This document shows positions 40,693 through 51,294 of a stretch of DNA of 64,000 nucleotides, one piece after another. Made by a program: the position numbers and the translations under genes. Origin of the DNA: Adiantum capillus-veneris (lineage: Eukaryota; Streptophyta; Polypodiopsida; Polypodiales; Pteridaceae). Positions within the stretch are counted from its first letter, which is position 1, and the number at the start of each line of letters is the position of its first letter. Below the pieces are notes generated by a model. That model did not search any database and was not told the DNA's origin. It saw nothing but the letters and a program-made list of their open reading frames with translations. The stretch is taken from the NCBI GenBank assembly GCA_014529385.2, contig CM043958.1:82579525-82643524 (forward strand), written 5' to 3'.

Positions 40693-40999
40693 AACTAGCG
40701 AGAAAGAGGCGTGGAAGCAGGGAGAAGGAGAGAGATCAGGAGAGTGGAGCACAAAGGATAGGGAGGATGAGAGGGGATAGGTGGAGGTGGTGGAGGAGGA
40801 GAGGGTGGAGGAGAAGAGTGGGTGGCTTTGGTAGCCAAGGAGGGTGGCAATAGTGGTGGCCAAGGAGGTGGAGGAGGAGAGGGTGGAGGACAAGAGCCGG
40901 TGACTTTGGTGGCCAATGAGGGCAGCAATGGTGGTGCACTAGTGGACCCCCTTCCCCCCAAAAAAAAAAAGCTCGCTCCAAAGCTCATTGTCATTTTAT

Positions 41000-42133
41000 C
41001 CTTTCGGATAGCTCTCAATTTTGAACAATGCTTCATCAAGGAGCTCGTCATTTATACTAGTACTCTTATCAACTGGTGTTTCCCTAGATAACAAGTCTTC
41101 CCCAAAACGACTTTTTGTGGCCTATGGATGACCTTGAACTCAATTCCTATAGTAGTAGTAGTAGCATCCATCTAAACAGCCTGCCTTGAATAACTACTTT
41201 GTTAATCAAGCACAACAATGTTTGATAATTGACATAAAACACAAAGAAATTTTCCATTAAATAATGTCTAAACTTTTGTACTATGAGCACCATCCTCAAA
41301 TCCTCACGCTCCGTGGTAGTATATGCTTGTTCTGTATGGGAAAATCTTCAAGTTGCAAAGTATATTGGAAAGTTTATGTCCCCTTCAGGTTGGGCTAGTA
41401 TGGCTCCTAGTGCTAGTTTCGCTTCATCTACATGGACGTGGAAAATGAGGTCCCACTTGGGTTGCCTCAGGATTGGTTTCTTTTAAATTATTTTCTTGAT
41501 GGCTTGAAACCCCGCATGACATTTCTTGATGGCATGAAACACCTCATGACATTTTTGATCCCAACAGAATATGGCCTCCTTTTTTGTTAATGCATACAAT
41601 GGAACTGGCAATTCTGCCAACTTCTCCACGAATCTCCTATAAAAGTTGACATATCCCAAGAAGCTCAATACCTCATTTGCATTTTTGGGTGGTACTGCTT
41701 CCTTGATTGATTTGATATTGGAAATTGGCATCACAATGCCTCTGCTTGACACTACATGACCGAGTATTGTCCCTTTGTATGCTCCAAACACACACTTGTA
41801 TGGATTCAAGCAAACCCTCTTCTCTCTACACCTCTCATTCTTTTTTGGAACCACCACAATGGGAGACAACTAGTCATTTTTCTCCACCTCAACAATGAAC
41901 CCATCCTTCAACAATGCATTTATATCTTCTTTCACTTCTGCTACATAATTAGGAATTGTTCTATACCATTGCATCCTTATTGGCCTAGCATCTATTTTGA
42001 GCATAATCTTGTGCTTGAAAACCATTGGATCAATGCCCTTTAGTTTAGTGTGATCCCACACAAACACATCCTTAAACTCCAAGAACAATATTGAGAGTGC
42101 TCTTCTAACATAATCTGGCAACTGTTTGTTCAC
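41000..42133 (-). pseudogene. Ty3 RT and RNase H, copy 2, palm deleted
   Basis: The RT N-terminus at 42133-41870 reads FKDVFVWDHTKLKGIDP, YVAEVKEDINALLKDGFI and, after a stop, SPIVVVPKKN. The next residues (EKRVCLNPYKCVFGAYKGT) belong well downstream of the YxDD motif, so most of the palm, including the catalytic aspartates, is deleted cleanly. The thumb (FLGYVNFYRRFVEKLAELP) and a partly decayed RNase H follow to about 41000. It is a direct repeat of 36425-37258. RT with this deletion could not polymerise. Confidence 0.87.
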
Positions 42134-42289
42134 TCATATTGTCCTCTTTTCGTCAATCCACACCTTTATTTCGTCCACTCGTCCCCAATCACCTCATGGT
42201 TGATGTCATTCAGCACCTGCATGGTGCCCTCTTCGTCATGCATGAAGTGTGCTAGAAACATCCCCTACTGAGCTGGCAACTTCGGATCA

Positions 42290-42730
42290 GCAATCACTAG
42301 TTTAAATCTAGGGTAGCCATTGGGATAATTTCACTTGCCTTCAGGCTTTCCAACAACTCCTGGGTCTCTGAGATGAATATATCTCCCGAACTAATGCCCT
42401 CTAGAAGACTAATGGATGATGTTGATCGGGTAACCTTTCTGGTGCCCATTTTCATTGTTAACTCATTTATGTCCCAGTATGCATAGGTCATGTTGCTCTA
42501 AGCCGTCTTCCTAATAGTATGTCATATGAGTTCCCCACTTCCAATATCAAGAATGAGGTTTCAAACTTGACACCACCACCCTAATTAGTAAATTCTCTAC
42601 TATTCCTAGGTTTATGATATGATTTGATGTGCCATTCTATTCTTGAATGGTGTTAATTTGCATTTCAAGCCAAAGTGTTTCCTTTCTCACATGTTATTCA
42701 CGCCTGCACCCCCATCCAAATTTGCTTTAT
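42290..42730 (-). pseudogene. Ty3 protease-region relic
   Basis: The minus strand carries LDGGAGVNNM near 42710, a decayed retropepsin active site (D.G...N.M type seen in this Ty3 lineage). A run of fragments follows (FKNRMAHQII, then WDINELTMKMGTRKVT at 42480-42420). It lies just upstream of the RT copy on the same strand, so both probably belong to one element. Confidence 0.55.
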
Positions 42731-42813
42731 CCACTCGCTTCTAGTGCTTCCCGATTTTGCATTATGCTTTGTCATCCGAGATTTTAGTCTTATTTAATTC
42801 ATAAGCTATTTTT

Positions 42814-43110
42814 TGATGGGATTATGGCACCGTGCCTTTGCCTGCGGTCGGCGGACATCCGACATGCTTGTGGCTGGAAATCCGGTGTTCAGCCACCCAT
42901 TAACGGCACAGATCCGTATTCACTGCATATATACATGAATAAGGAGCTCCTCATTCGAAAGGCTTGCTCCACCCACATAACATTGTGTTGTCTTCTCCCT
43001 TTCCCCACATGCACGCATCTACAAACACACTCACTCCTCAACGAGCAGCTCTATGAACAATTGTATGTGTCTAAAATCCTTGTAAACTTGTGAAACTACC
43101 ACTCGTAAGA
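42814..43110 (+). mobile_element. Copia 5' LTR-like segment
   Basis: It starts TGATGGGATTATGGCAC and matches the start of 46663-46855 (gcggtcggcggacatYcga, gaataaggagctcctcatt). It includes a TATA-like catatatacatg near 42926. The end is unclear; related sequence to 34838-34930 reaches about 43110. Confidence 0.65.
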
Positions 43111-43662
43111 TGCTACAAGCAGTGAATCGGGCAACCAACGCAAAGTTGCTACATAGCTGAATTGAGGTAGCCAAAAAATTTGCAAATACTGGAAAATTTT
43201 AGCCAAGTCAGGTAGCCATATCTGCAGGTAGTGCAACTATTACTTCAATGCATACACATACCCGCACACCCACACACACACATTGCTGGACCAAAGACAG
43301 AGGGTTTTTAGTAGCACTAAGCAAGGAGTTGCAAGGGAAACATGGATTTTTTTTTTAAATCAAAGCAAGCAGAGCAGAAGCAAGCATGTGTGTAAGGGTG
43401 TGTGCACATCTGTAAGGTTGTGTTCAGATGCACACACACCATCTCAGCACAAGGTCTCAACTTCACACACACACACACACACAGAAGACAGAGAGGATGT
43501 GTGCGCTCTTGGTACACATGCACACGCAGGCCTCGTGTGTGAGCATCAACAAAGTAAGCCCGAGAATCCCTTGACATCTGTCCAATATCCTTCGGCGTGC
43601 ATATGGCATTGACGAGTCCTTCTACTTGCCAGTTTCTAACCGTTGCATGCATGCACACACGA

Positions 43663-43667
<5 letters not shown>

Positions 43668-43725
<58 letters not shown>
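43668..43725. repeat. (CA)n microsatellite
   Basis: About 28 units with a short GCGC interruption at the left. The stretch 43110-43667 holds only further short CA runs and no gene. Confidence 0.95.
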
Positions 43726-43726
<1 letters not shown>

Positions 43727-43755
43727 CGTGCTCTCTACGCTCGAGGGGGTTCACT

Positions 43756-44998
43756 ATGTATAAATTGTGTATATCGTGTGCGGTCAAGGACTATTTTTAA
43801 AACTCCTTATCTATGATTTTTTGACAAATAAAATACACCCTTTTACTAATCAATCTGTTTATTTTTTTCTAGTTCCATTTTAGTGTACCCTTTTGTATGT
43901 GAAAATGTGAGAAAAAGTAAAATATAATAACCCCTTTTGTTGCACTCACGTGATAGTCACGTAATTATTAAGTGACCCCCCCAAGTCTCTACAGCTTCAA
44001 CTATCAGATTTTAGGCTTTTGGCGCTCTTCTCGGCATCAAGTTGGCTAGCGAATTCCGAAGTAGTCTCGACATCGGTTGCCCTCCTCCAACATAGCCCTA
44101 GTTCAAAACGGTTTTGCTTTGATTGTCTCTCCTCGACATCCCGGTCTTGACTGAGTAGGAGATGATTGAGAGGGAGTGGCATTGGCTCTCCCTCAACTCT
44201 CCTCTAGCTCACATCCGGAGCGGCTTTGCTCTGATGTTGTCTCCTCGGCAATTTTGACGATTCTCCTTTTTTCTCTTCGCTGACACACATAAGACACATA
44301 TGGCTCCTACGGACAATTTCGGAGAAAATTTCCCACGAGCAAGTTTGGCTCTTGGACGATGTTTACGACCACAGGTGGCTGGTTGTTCTTTGTGTCTGTT
44401 GACAAGTTTTTCAATCGACAAGGTAGTATATCCGATTCTAGTGCAGATTATGCAGCATAGGTGTTGTGCTCATGTATGACTATGTGGGTTACTCTGAAGA
44501 TTAGTTCAAGCACAATTTTGTGCAGTTGTGCTATGTATGCATATGCAAATACAAAGTAAGGTAGTGACAACTCGCAAGCGGAAATTCATAGGTTTACAGG
44601 GATTTTGGACACATATAGTTGTTCATAGAGCCGCTCGTTTAGGTGTGAGCTAGTTTGAAAGGCTTTTGGTAGTTTATGTATACAATATGTGGTTTTGCTA
44701 CTGAGACACTGAGTGTTTGTTCATGTTTATGATGCGGTTTTGGTGAGATTTTTGATATTTTGCTCCAAAATTCATGGGAAACTCTGTGGGATTTTTTCCA
44801 AATTCTTGCCATGCTTTGTGCGTATCTGTAGTTTACTCTCTGATGGTTTAGTGTTCAAGCGTGACTCCCACTTTGATAACAATCGAGTTTCTACTCTCAC
44901 TTTGAGAGGTTTTGTCAGCTTGGACACAGATTGGTGTTATATATCCACTCTCGTAGGAGTAAGATTTTCATATGCTCGTGTGGCTACAGATTACACCC
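43756..44998 (-). repeat. Right arm of the large inverted repeat
   Basis: Reverse complement of 34465-35877 with scattered substitutions. It lacks the CT array and has a short C7 run where the left arm has G16. It lies inside the copia element bounded by the LTR-like segments at 42814 and 46663. Confidence 0.85.
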
Positions 44999-45284
44999 AG
45001 TCACATGCTTTACACGCAGTCCAGGCTTTATAGGTCCTACAAGTTCTACACGTGTTCTGGACCGTTGTCAAAGTTTTGTGGCCAATTTTCTTTGGGATGC
45101 CTTTTGAGCGTGTTTGCTCACTACTTGCGTATATAGTTATGTGCTTTACGCTCGGTTGAGTTGTTTCTCCTGGCGTAGTCTCACTTGGTTTAGTGATTCC
45201 ATTTATACTTGCAAAGTTATTTTACGCATATGTGAGCATCGATTATGATGCGATTGATCATGGTTATGATCGTGGAGGGGTCGA

Positions 45285-46655
45285 GTGATCTCCCACTTTG
45301 TTGCCATAGTTTGGTTTCTTGTCATCCATATAGCTGACATGTGTGACAGTTCAGAGTCAATAGTGACGACTCGTGAGAGATGGCGGTCTCATAGTTACCG
45401 ATATATGTGTTGGCATTGTGGTCACATAGGGCACATTAGGCGCCACTATTTTAAACATATAAGGCAGTGGTATATGTGAGATGCAGAGACGGTTTTGACA
45501 CATGCTAGAGTGATGGCTTCATATGAGAGTGACAATGATGTCATGTTTACCTTTAGCATTCCCCCTCCTTACATATATTTGAGAGGTGACACTCCTTCCT
45601 GTTGTTTGCTAGATGAGGATGCAATTTCCATGTCACACCACAGCGTGAGTGGTTCATCACATTCTCTAGTGGGATCTTTGGTTGTGTACACTTGATCAAT
45701 GGTTCACTGTTTGACATTGTAGGTGCAGGAGATGTTTTCTTGTCATTACCTAATGGTGCATGCTATACGCTACATCATGTGCTTTATGTTCCTCAGCTAA
45801 GACATGGTTTGATCTCAGTGAGGCATTTTGTGTGTGAGAGATACTTCTTAGAGAGCAGTCGTTCCAGATATATTGCAGATCACTAGTGATTGCTAGGGGA
45901 GACCACAATGGCTTGGTATATCCTATGCATGTATCTAAGGTACGAGACAACAAAGTCTCAATTTTGTTGTTACTAGCATTTGTTGAGCGAGAGACAAGAC
46001 GTGTCTCCTTTACAAGTGGCCTCCACCATGCTCACGAGACACACCATGTAGCTGTGCAAGGCATGCGAGTAGACTCTATAGAGACAGATGTAGAGTGGCA
46101 ATGCTATAGTGAGGCACAACAAGTGTTTTCAAAGTCTGTGTAGACAAAACTAGAGTGAGATTGTTCCCTAGAGCCACAAGCACATATGACAGACATGGAG
46201 TCCTTTGATATGCTCATGCTAGAGGTTGATGAGTTGATGCAAGGATATATAGTTCCGCCTATGGATGAGAGGCATGTAACCATCCCAATGTCGATCCTGA
46301 CATATCCAGACATGATGAGTAGACTTGATGTTGCAGTGCGTGTACATAGAGCTGAGGAGGCTAGTACATCCAAGTTTACGCAGATTTCATTGGTGTTCGG
46401 GCGTCTCATGTACACTTCTACTAGTGTCGATGCCCGACCTAGTAGCTGTAGTGGGGGCATTTATAGCAGGCATGGTCATTTGCATGATGACTAATACTAC
46501 CATGATGTATTGTGGAGCTATGCATACCATACAGAGTTGTCTATGGTATTTTCATGTAGGCTCTAGCATGGATACGTGCACTCGCCTATCACTAGAGCCG
46601 ATACAACTACATGTAGATTTCTTGAGCGAGACAGTGGGTCTAGGTTGAGAGAGGT
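45285..46655 (+). pseudogene. Ty1/copia gag knuckle and protease/pre-integrase relic
   Basis: Plus-strand frame 45285-45479 ends with CWHCGHIGHIRRHYF, a CCHC knuckle whose last Cys is lost. The next frames carry GAGDVFLSLPNGACY and LHHVLYVPQLRHGLISVRHF (45715-45830), typical of the copia protease end and GAG-pre-integrase start. From 46140 to 46655 the frames (starting MTDMESFDMLMLEVDEL) are not identifiable but run to the 3' LTR. Integrase and RT domains are absent, so the element has a large internal deletion. Stops and frame changes are frequent. Confidence 0.72.
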
Positions 46656-46662
46656 GGGAGTT

Positions 46663-46855
46663 TGTTGGGGTAAAGGCATTGTGCCTTTGCCCACGGTCGG
46701 CGGACATTCGATGTCCGGCCACTCACTAACCACACACATATCCTTATTCTCTGTATATATACACGAATAAGGAGCTCCTCATTTGAGAGGCTTGCTCCAC
46801 ACATGCAGAACTGTGTTCTCTTCTGCCCTCCATGCATCTGCGCACACTCACACTT
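46663..46855 (+). mobile_element. Copia 3' LTR, truncated
   Basis: It starts TGTTGGGGTAAAGGC after a purine-rich tract (gagagaggtgggagt) and matches 42814-43010. TATATATA is at 46754. Similarity to the 5' LTR stops near 46855. Confidence 0.65.
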
Positions 46856-46899
46856 TCATTTTCAAACCTTCTTTTTCTAACAATTCTTTCAGTGTCAGC

Positions 46900-47748
46900 A
46901 CAACTTGAACCAGTTTGGGCATTTTTAATGATAATTTTTTTATTCTTTCTTAAACATTCTTCCAAAAGAAATCTTTCTCTTCCTCTATTTTCACTTTCAA
47001 GGTATTGGTCTCTTGACTCTCTTCTTTCTTTGATTGGTGGACTTCTTCCACTTTCTCTTTAGGTGGATCAGACTTCTATATTGGTTTCTTGGTCCAGATC
47101 TTAGTGCTTATCTGGCCTGTCATTCCAGAGGTATTCTAAACCTTCCTGACCTTTGGGGTACCGTGTTGAGATGGCCTTTTTCAATACCTCATGTTACCTA
47201 TGCTCCCTCTTGCTTCAGTTCCCACCATATTTTGGTTGGAAGGTAATAGCTGTTTTTCTTGGAGGCTCTCTAGCAGTGGATCTACTTACTGCTGCTTCCT
47301 CTGGAAACAATAGATTTACACTAGGGCTGCTGGGCTATTGGTGGGCCAATGTCTCCGTATACTCCCTTACAAAATGGCCCTCTTCCCCACATTTCCAGCA
47401 ATTAAATCTCCTAGGTGGTGGCCTTGGGCATGATCTTTGCCCGAGGTTTGTGGGTTGTTCTGGGCTTCCTATATTGCTATCGGTGTTGCTATCCTAACTA
47501 TCGGTGTTGATAGCCTGACCGGGCACTCTTTCCACTTATGCTCCCTACCTTCGCAGTAATTGTACTTGATGTATTTATCGGTCAAGTGATTATTCTCCCA
47601 ACAATGGATGCACCATACTTCCCCCTTGGTAGGCATTCTACTTTCCACAACAAACATTTCCTCTACTTGTTTCTTTAGCCTTTTTAGCTCATTTACCCAG
47701 ACTTTGGTTCTGGACCATTTACTTGCGAGTCTTTGTCCTCCTAATGCC
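46900..47748 (-). pseudogene. Ty3 gag, C-terminal part (interrupted)
   Basis: The minus strand reads ASKWSRTKVWVNELKRLKKQ from about 47718, then a CxxC...C segment (VWCIHCWENNHLTDKY) at 47620-47570. A second knuckle, CWKCGEEGHFVREY, near 47395 has its last Cys replaced by Tyr. It continues the gag whose N-terminal part is at 52570-53061. The two pieces are separated by the LTR-C insertion at 47754-52564, whose duplicated target ctcta lies at 47749-47753. A frame change and several stops show it was already or has since become inactive. Confidence 0.78.
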
Positions 47749-48020
47749 CTCTATGTCATGGAGGCTTGAGAGTCGGTCTTCTTGAGTTTCCTATAGGAAA
47801 TCACTAAGGAGATTCTGGAAAGTCTTGGAAGATCTTGGAAGAAAGTTTTAGAAGACATCATCATCGCTTGCGTCATCATTTCCATCATCGTCTATGTCAT
47901 CACTTGTGGCATTGCGTGCATCATCGGCTGATGTCATTGCCTACATCATCGCATGTGTCATCACCCATGTCATCATCTACATTGTCACTAGAAGACTCTA
48001 GAAGAATCTAGAAGGACCCA

Positions 48021-48187
48021 GAATATTCTAGAAGGATCTAAAAGTAGCAAGAAGATTCTAGAAGCTTCTAGAAACTTGGAGAATCTTTCGGAAGAATCTA
48101 GAAGTTTTTGGAAAGCTCTAGAAAGTTGAAGAAGGATCTAGAAGGTTCCAAAAGGACTAGAAGGATCGAGAAGGTTCTAGAAGATTC
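48021..48187 (+). promoter_or_regulatory. Three perfect heat-shock elements in LTR-C
   Basis: Alternating GAA and TTC at exact 5-bp spacing: three units at 48021-48033, five at 48051-48073 and four at 48170-48187, with imperfect units between. This is the binding pattern of trimeric heat-shock transcription factors. Three adjacent units are the usual minimum for strong binding. The last element is 50 bp before the TATA box. Confidence 0.85.
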
Positions 48188-48236
48188 TAACCTTCTCAAG
48201 AAGAACCTAGAAAGTTCTAACCTCCTCAAGCACTAG

Positions 48237-48245
48237 TATAAATAG
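48237..48245 (+). promoter_or_regulatory. TATA box of LTR-C
   Basis: TATAAATAG downstream of the HSE cluster and upstream of a C/G-rich presumed start region (48250-48280). Confidence 0.75.
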
Positions 48246-48589
48246 GGGTCTTGGGCCACAAGCCCCTGAGTCTTGCCAACACCAGTTGTGAGGCTCCTAT
48301 GAGGAAATCCCTCTTCTAGTTCTTATGTTCAAGTCTTGTCCTTGCAATCAAGCCTTGTCTTGTACTCAAGTCATGTAATTCAAGTCTTTTATCTAGCTCT
48401 TTTAATAAAGTATTAAGTCTTATAATCAATATTAAGCTTATCATCAAGTCCAAGTTCTTGTACATTGTGAGCACCTCCTGTTGCTCTCTTCTAGCTCTAT
48501 ATGCGCTCATAATAGTTCAAATTTTTCAAGCATGCTGACTTTTGGCTCCTTCTTATGTTGTTGAGAATAGCTAGATCTTGTAGCTTGTG

Positions 48590-48675
48590 CTTGATGTGTG
48601 CTTGTCTCTTGAAGCTCTGCCATGCCAAGAAGCAAAATTTCTCCTCATGGAACTCGTCGCTAGAGGAGGGGATAA
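48590..48675 (+). pseudogene. Ty3 polyprotein tail and polypurine tract before LTR-C copy 2
   Basis: The plus strand encodes FLLMELVARGGDNVMEA and stops inside the LTR, the usual polyprotein end of this Ty3 type. The tract agaggagggga at 48662-48672 is the polypurine tract. Only about 100-130 bp of internal sequence separates LTR-C copy 1 from copy 2, so nearly the whole element interior is deleted. Confidence 0.65.
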
Positions 48676-48945
48676 TGTCATGGAGGCTTGAGAGTCGGTC
48701 TTCTTGAGTTTCCTATAGGAAATCACTAAGGAGATTTTGGAAAGTCTTGGAAGATCTTGGAAGAAAGTTTTAGAAGACGGCACCATCGCTTGTGCCATCA
48801 TCTGCATCATCGTCTATGTCATCGCTTGTGTTATTGCGTGCATGATCGTTGATGTCATCGCATGTGCCATCGCCTATGTCATCGTCTACGTCACCACTAG
48901 AAGACTCTAGAAGAATCTAGAAGGATCTAAAAGTATGAAGAAGTG
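48676..48945 (+). mobile_element. LTR-C copy 2, left part
   Basis: Starts TGTCATGGAGGC and follows copy 1 to the HSE tract, where LTR-B interrupts it at the target agaag (48941-48945). It continues at 52098. Confidence 0.9.
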
Positions 48946-50302
48946 TCATAAAATCTAATATCTAACCAACCCAAATGATTTTCTCATATTAAATTGATCA
49001 CTTAATGTGGGAGAATAAATGGGAACAAGTGTTAAGATATAGATATGTGCTTATAGATCTATCTCAACACGGGGCCAATAGTAAAGGGGCCCAAATGGGA
49101 GATGGTCTATCAAGAGCAAGGCTAACCAATGGAGCATAAGACCTTAGGGTTAGCTTCATTGAAGACCTCCAATAATGTGTGTAAAAGTCCTTTGACCTTA
49201 GGTAAGCTAGGGCTGAGCTTGAGGTGGGAACCCAGCCCAAGCTCGAGGTGCTTGTCGTGCTTGAGGTGCTTGTGATGCTTGAGGTGCTTGATTAAGATGC
49301 TTGAGGTGCTTGACTGGCTCCATGCTTGAGGTGCTTGACTTGGTGCATGATTAAGGTGCTTGAGGTGCCTTGAGAAGCTTGCCTGAGATGCTTGTGGGAA
49401 CACCCCCTACTTCAAGTGCTTAGTCATGCTTGATGACTAAGGGGCTTGCTCATCCAAAGTCAAAAATATCCCTACAAGGAGGGGGGCGAGCCTACAAGGG
49501 GGGGGGGGATGAGAGAGAACACACACACACACACACACACACACAAGGGAAGCCCCAGCTTGAAGAGGCAGCAAGGACACTTGTCAAGTTCCTTCCCATG
49601 TTGCCCTCATGGTGTTCCTGAAGCCTATTGGTTGGCCACCCAAGGGGTCCAATGATAATTTAGGATATTTAATTAATTGATTTTTCATTTATCAAGTCCT
49701 CTCTCTCAAAGGGGAAAGGGGGACACTTGTCCCAAGGCTACCCATGTTGCTTGTAATGGATCCTGCTTGTGATTGGCTAGGCCTGGAGGGGTTCCAATGA
49801 GCTTCAAGCATGAGCTACAAGGGGGGGTCGACCCAAGCAAGCTAGGGGGGTGCTTAGGGGGTATACTCACCCACACACACTCACAAACACTCTCATTGTG
49901 TACTATGCAAAGTGCAAGAGCTCCCTCTCCTTCTCCAAGCAAGTAGAGGTTGAGAGCCTACACCAACACTCTTGGCTATGGAGTGCAAATCCATCCAAGA
50001 GCCATGCTTCAATGCTTGAGCTTGCCATCTATTTCTTCTTCATTACTATGCTATTATGTATGCTAGCACAAGAGTTATGATATGTAATGGAATTTGCCTA
50101 TTCAATTTGAGAGTAGCGGAATTTAATGAGAGTACTTTCAAGAAATGATTTTGTGAGCATAGCGGGTAGACATAATTGAAGATAGCAACATAATTATAGC
50201 AATTAGTTAACTTGGCATGGACAATACTTTTGCAATTGAGATAATTTAGAGAACATGACAACAGTTGAGGACCTAGGTGAAGCAATGAAGATGGAAAGAT
50301 TC

Positions 50303-50880
50303 ATGAACTTCTTTAGCTTTTGTGACCTTCGCCATGCAGGAAATGATTTGCGATGTCCTCCCCTCTTGTATTCTCTAGGAGAATAGCCATAACTTTCATC
50401 GGAAGAGGAGGAAGGTGAAGAAGAAGGAGAAGAGGGTGACCTCTTCCTAGCCCTTTTCTTCCTTTGTTTCCTCTCTTGCCTTTCAGAGTGATGAGGAGAA
50501 GGACTATAGGTTGCTCTTTTCCTCTTGGGAGGAGTAGGCGATCGTCTAGACCGCCGTATTCGTGGAGCCACCTCTTCAGAAGAACTTAGACTTTCATTGC
50601 TTTCTTTCTCTTTGGATTCCTCCTCTCGAATGGGAGAGAGTCTTCTTTTGGGGGTCTCTTCAAGAGGCCTCCTAAGCTCTCTCTCCTCTGGGAGAGGAAG
50701 GGAAATTCCATAAGCACGAAGTTGTTGAGTAACTTCGGCTTGCAAAGCAGGGTTGCCCATAGCTTGCTGCAACCTAGCGATGAGATAATTCACAAACATG
50801 GGAGCATCATCATTAGCACCTTCATGTGCAAAATCAAAGCTATCAATGTTCATTCTACTCTCTTGATTATTGTCAGCCAT
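50303..50880 (-). pseudogene. Ty3 gag N-terminal fragment of the LTR-B family
   Basis: The open frame starts MADNNQESRMNIDSFDF about 400 bp after the primer-binding site and has no stop until it fuses to LTR sequence. It contains a short helical segment (LIARLQQAMGNPALQAEV) and an acidic stretch (EEESKEKESNESLSSSEE). A strongly basic SR-rich tract (residues about 105-175) is followed by FPAWRRSQKLKKF, where plant Ty3 gag normally continues into the capsid domain. That domain is deleted at the junction near 50303. The open frame makes this one of the younger insertions here. Confidence 0.82.
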
Positions 50881-51281
50881 GTTAACAAAATTTATGTTTA
50901 TACTTAGTGTATGCTTTGGAAGTTCAAAACCTTAGTTGCCACTCCTCTTAGCCTTTGAAAATCGGCTCTTAAGTATCTACACCCACGGCTCAAAGTGGTT
51001 AATTATAGAGAGTAGAGGAGTAGGTCTAACATAGCAGAGTTGCCAAGGGCTAGCTCCTTTCGGACTTCTTATGGCTCAATAATGGTAAAGCCGTAGGCAA
51101 GTCTAAAAAGACTCCATTATTAAGTCCAAAGCTCCCGAGGTGTGCACCATCCCCCACATAGTGGGCTTAACAAAACCGATATTAGATCCCAGTTCCACTT
51201 ACTCTATTATAATTAACAACATCAACCATTTATAGGCTACTTAAGGACCTCTCTTCTTAAGCAAGAAAAGAGAAACCAAAT

Positions 51282-51293
51282 GCTCTGATACCA
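51282..51293 (-). other. Primer-binding site, LTR-B family
   Basis: The plus strand gctctgatacca is the exact complement of TGGTATCAGAGC and lies one base from the LTR end TGTAATGG at 51295. Confidence 0.8.
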
Positions 51294-51294
51294 A

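Larger units (their letters stand above)
47754..48540 (+). mobile_element. LTR-C copy 1, heat-shock-element-rich LTR
   Basis: It starts TGTCATGGAGGCTTGAG. Its parts are a unique 110 bp, a degenerate array of about 12-bp atgtcatc/gcatcatcg motifs (47860-47985), an HSE-rich tract (47990-48190), a TATA box (48237), and a polyadenylation signal AATAAA (48404-48409). This is a normal U3-R-U5 order. The 3' boundary is uncertain. The five bases to its left (ctcta) recur after 52564. Confidence 0.85.
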
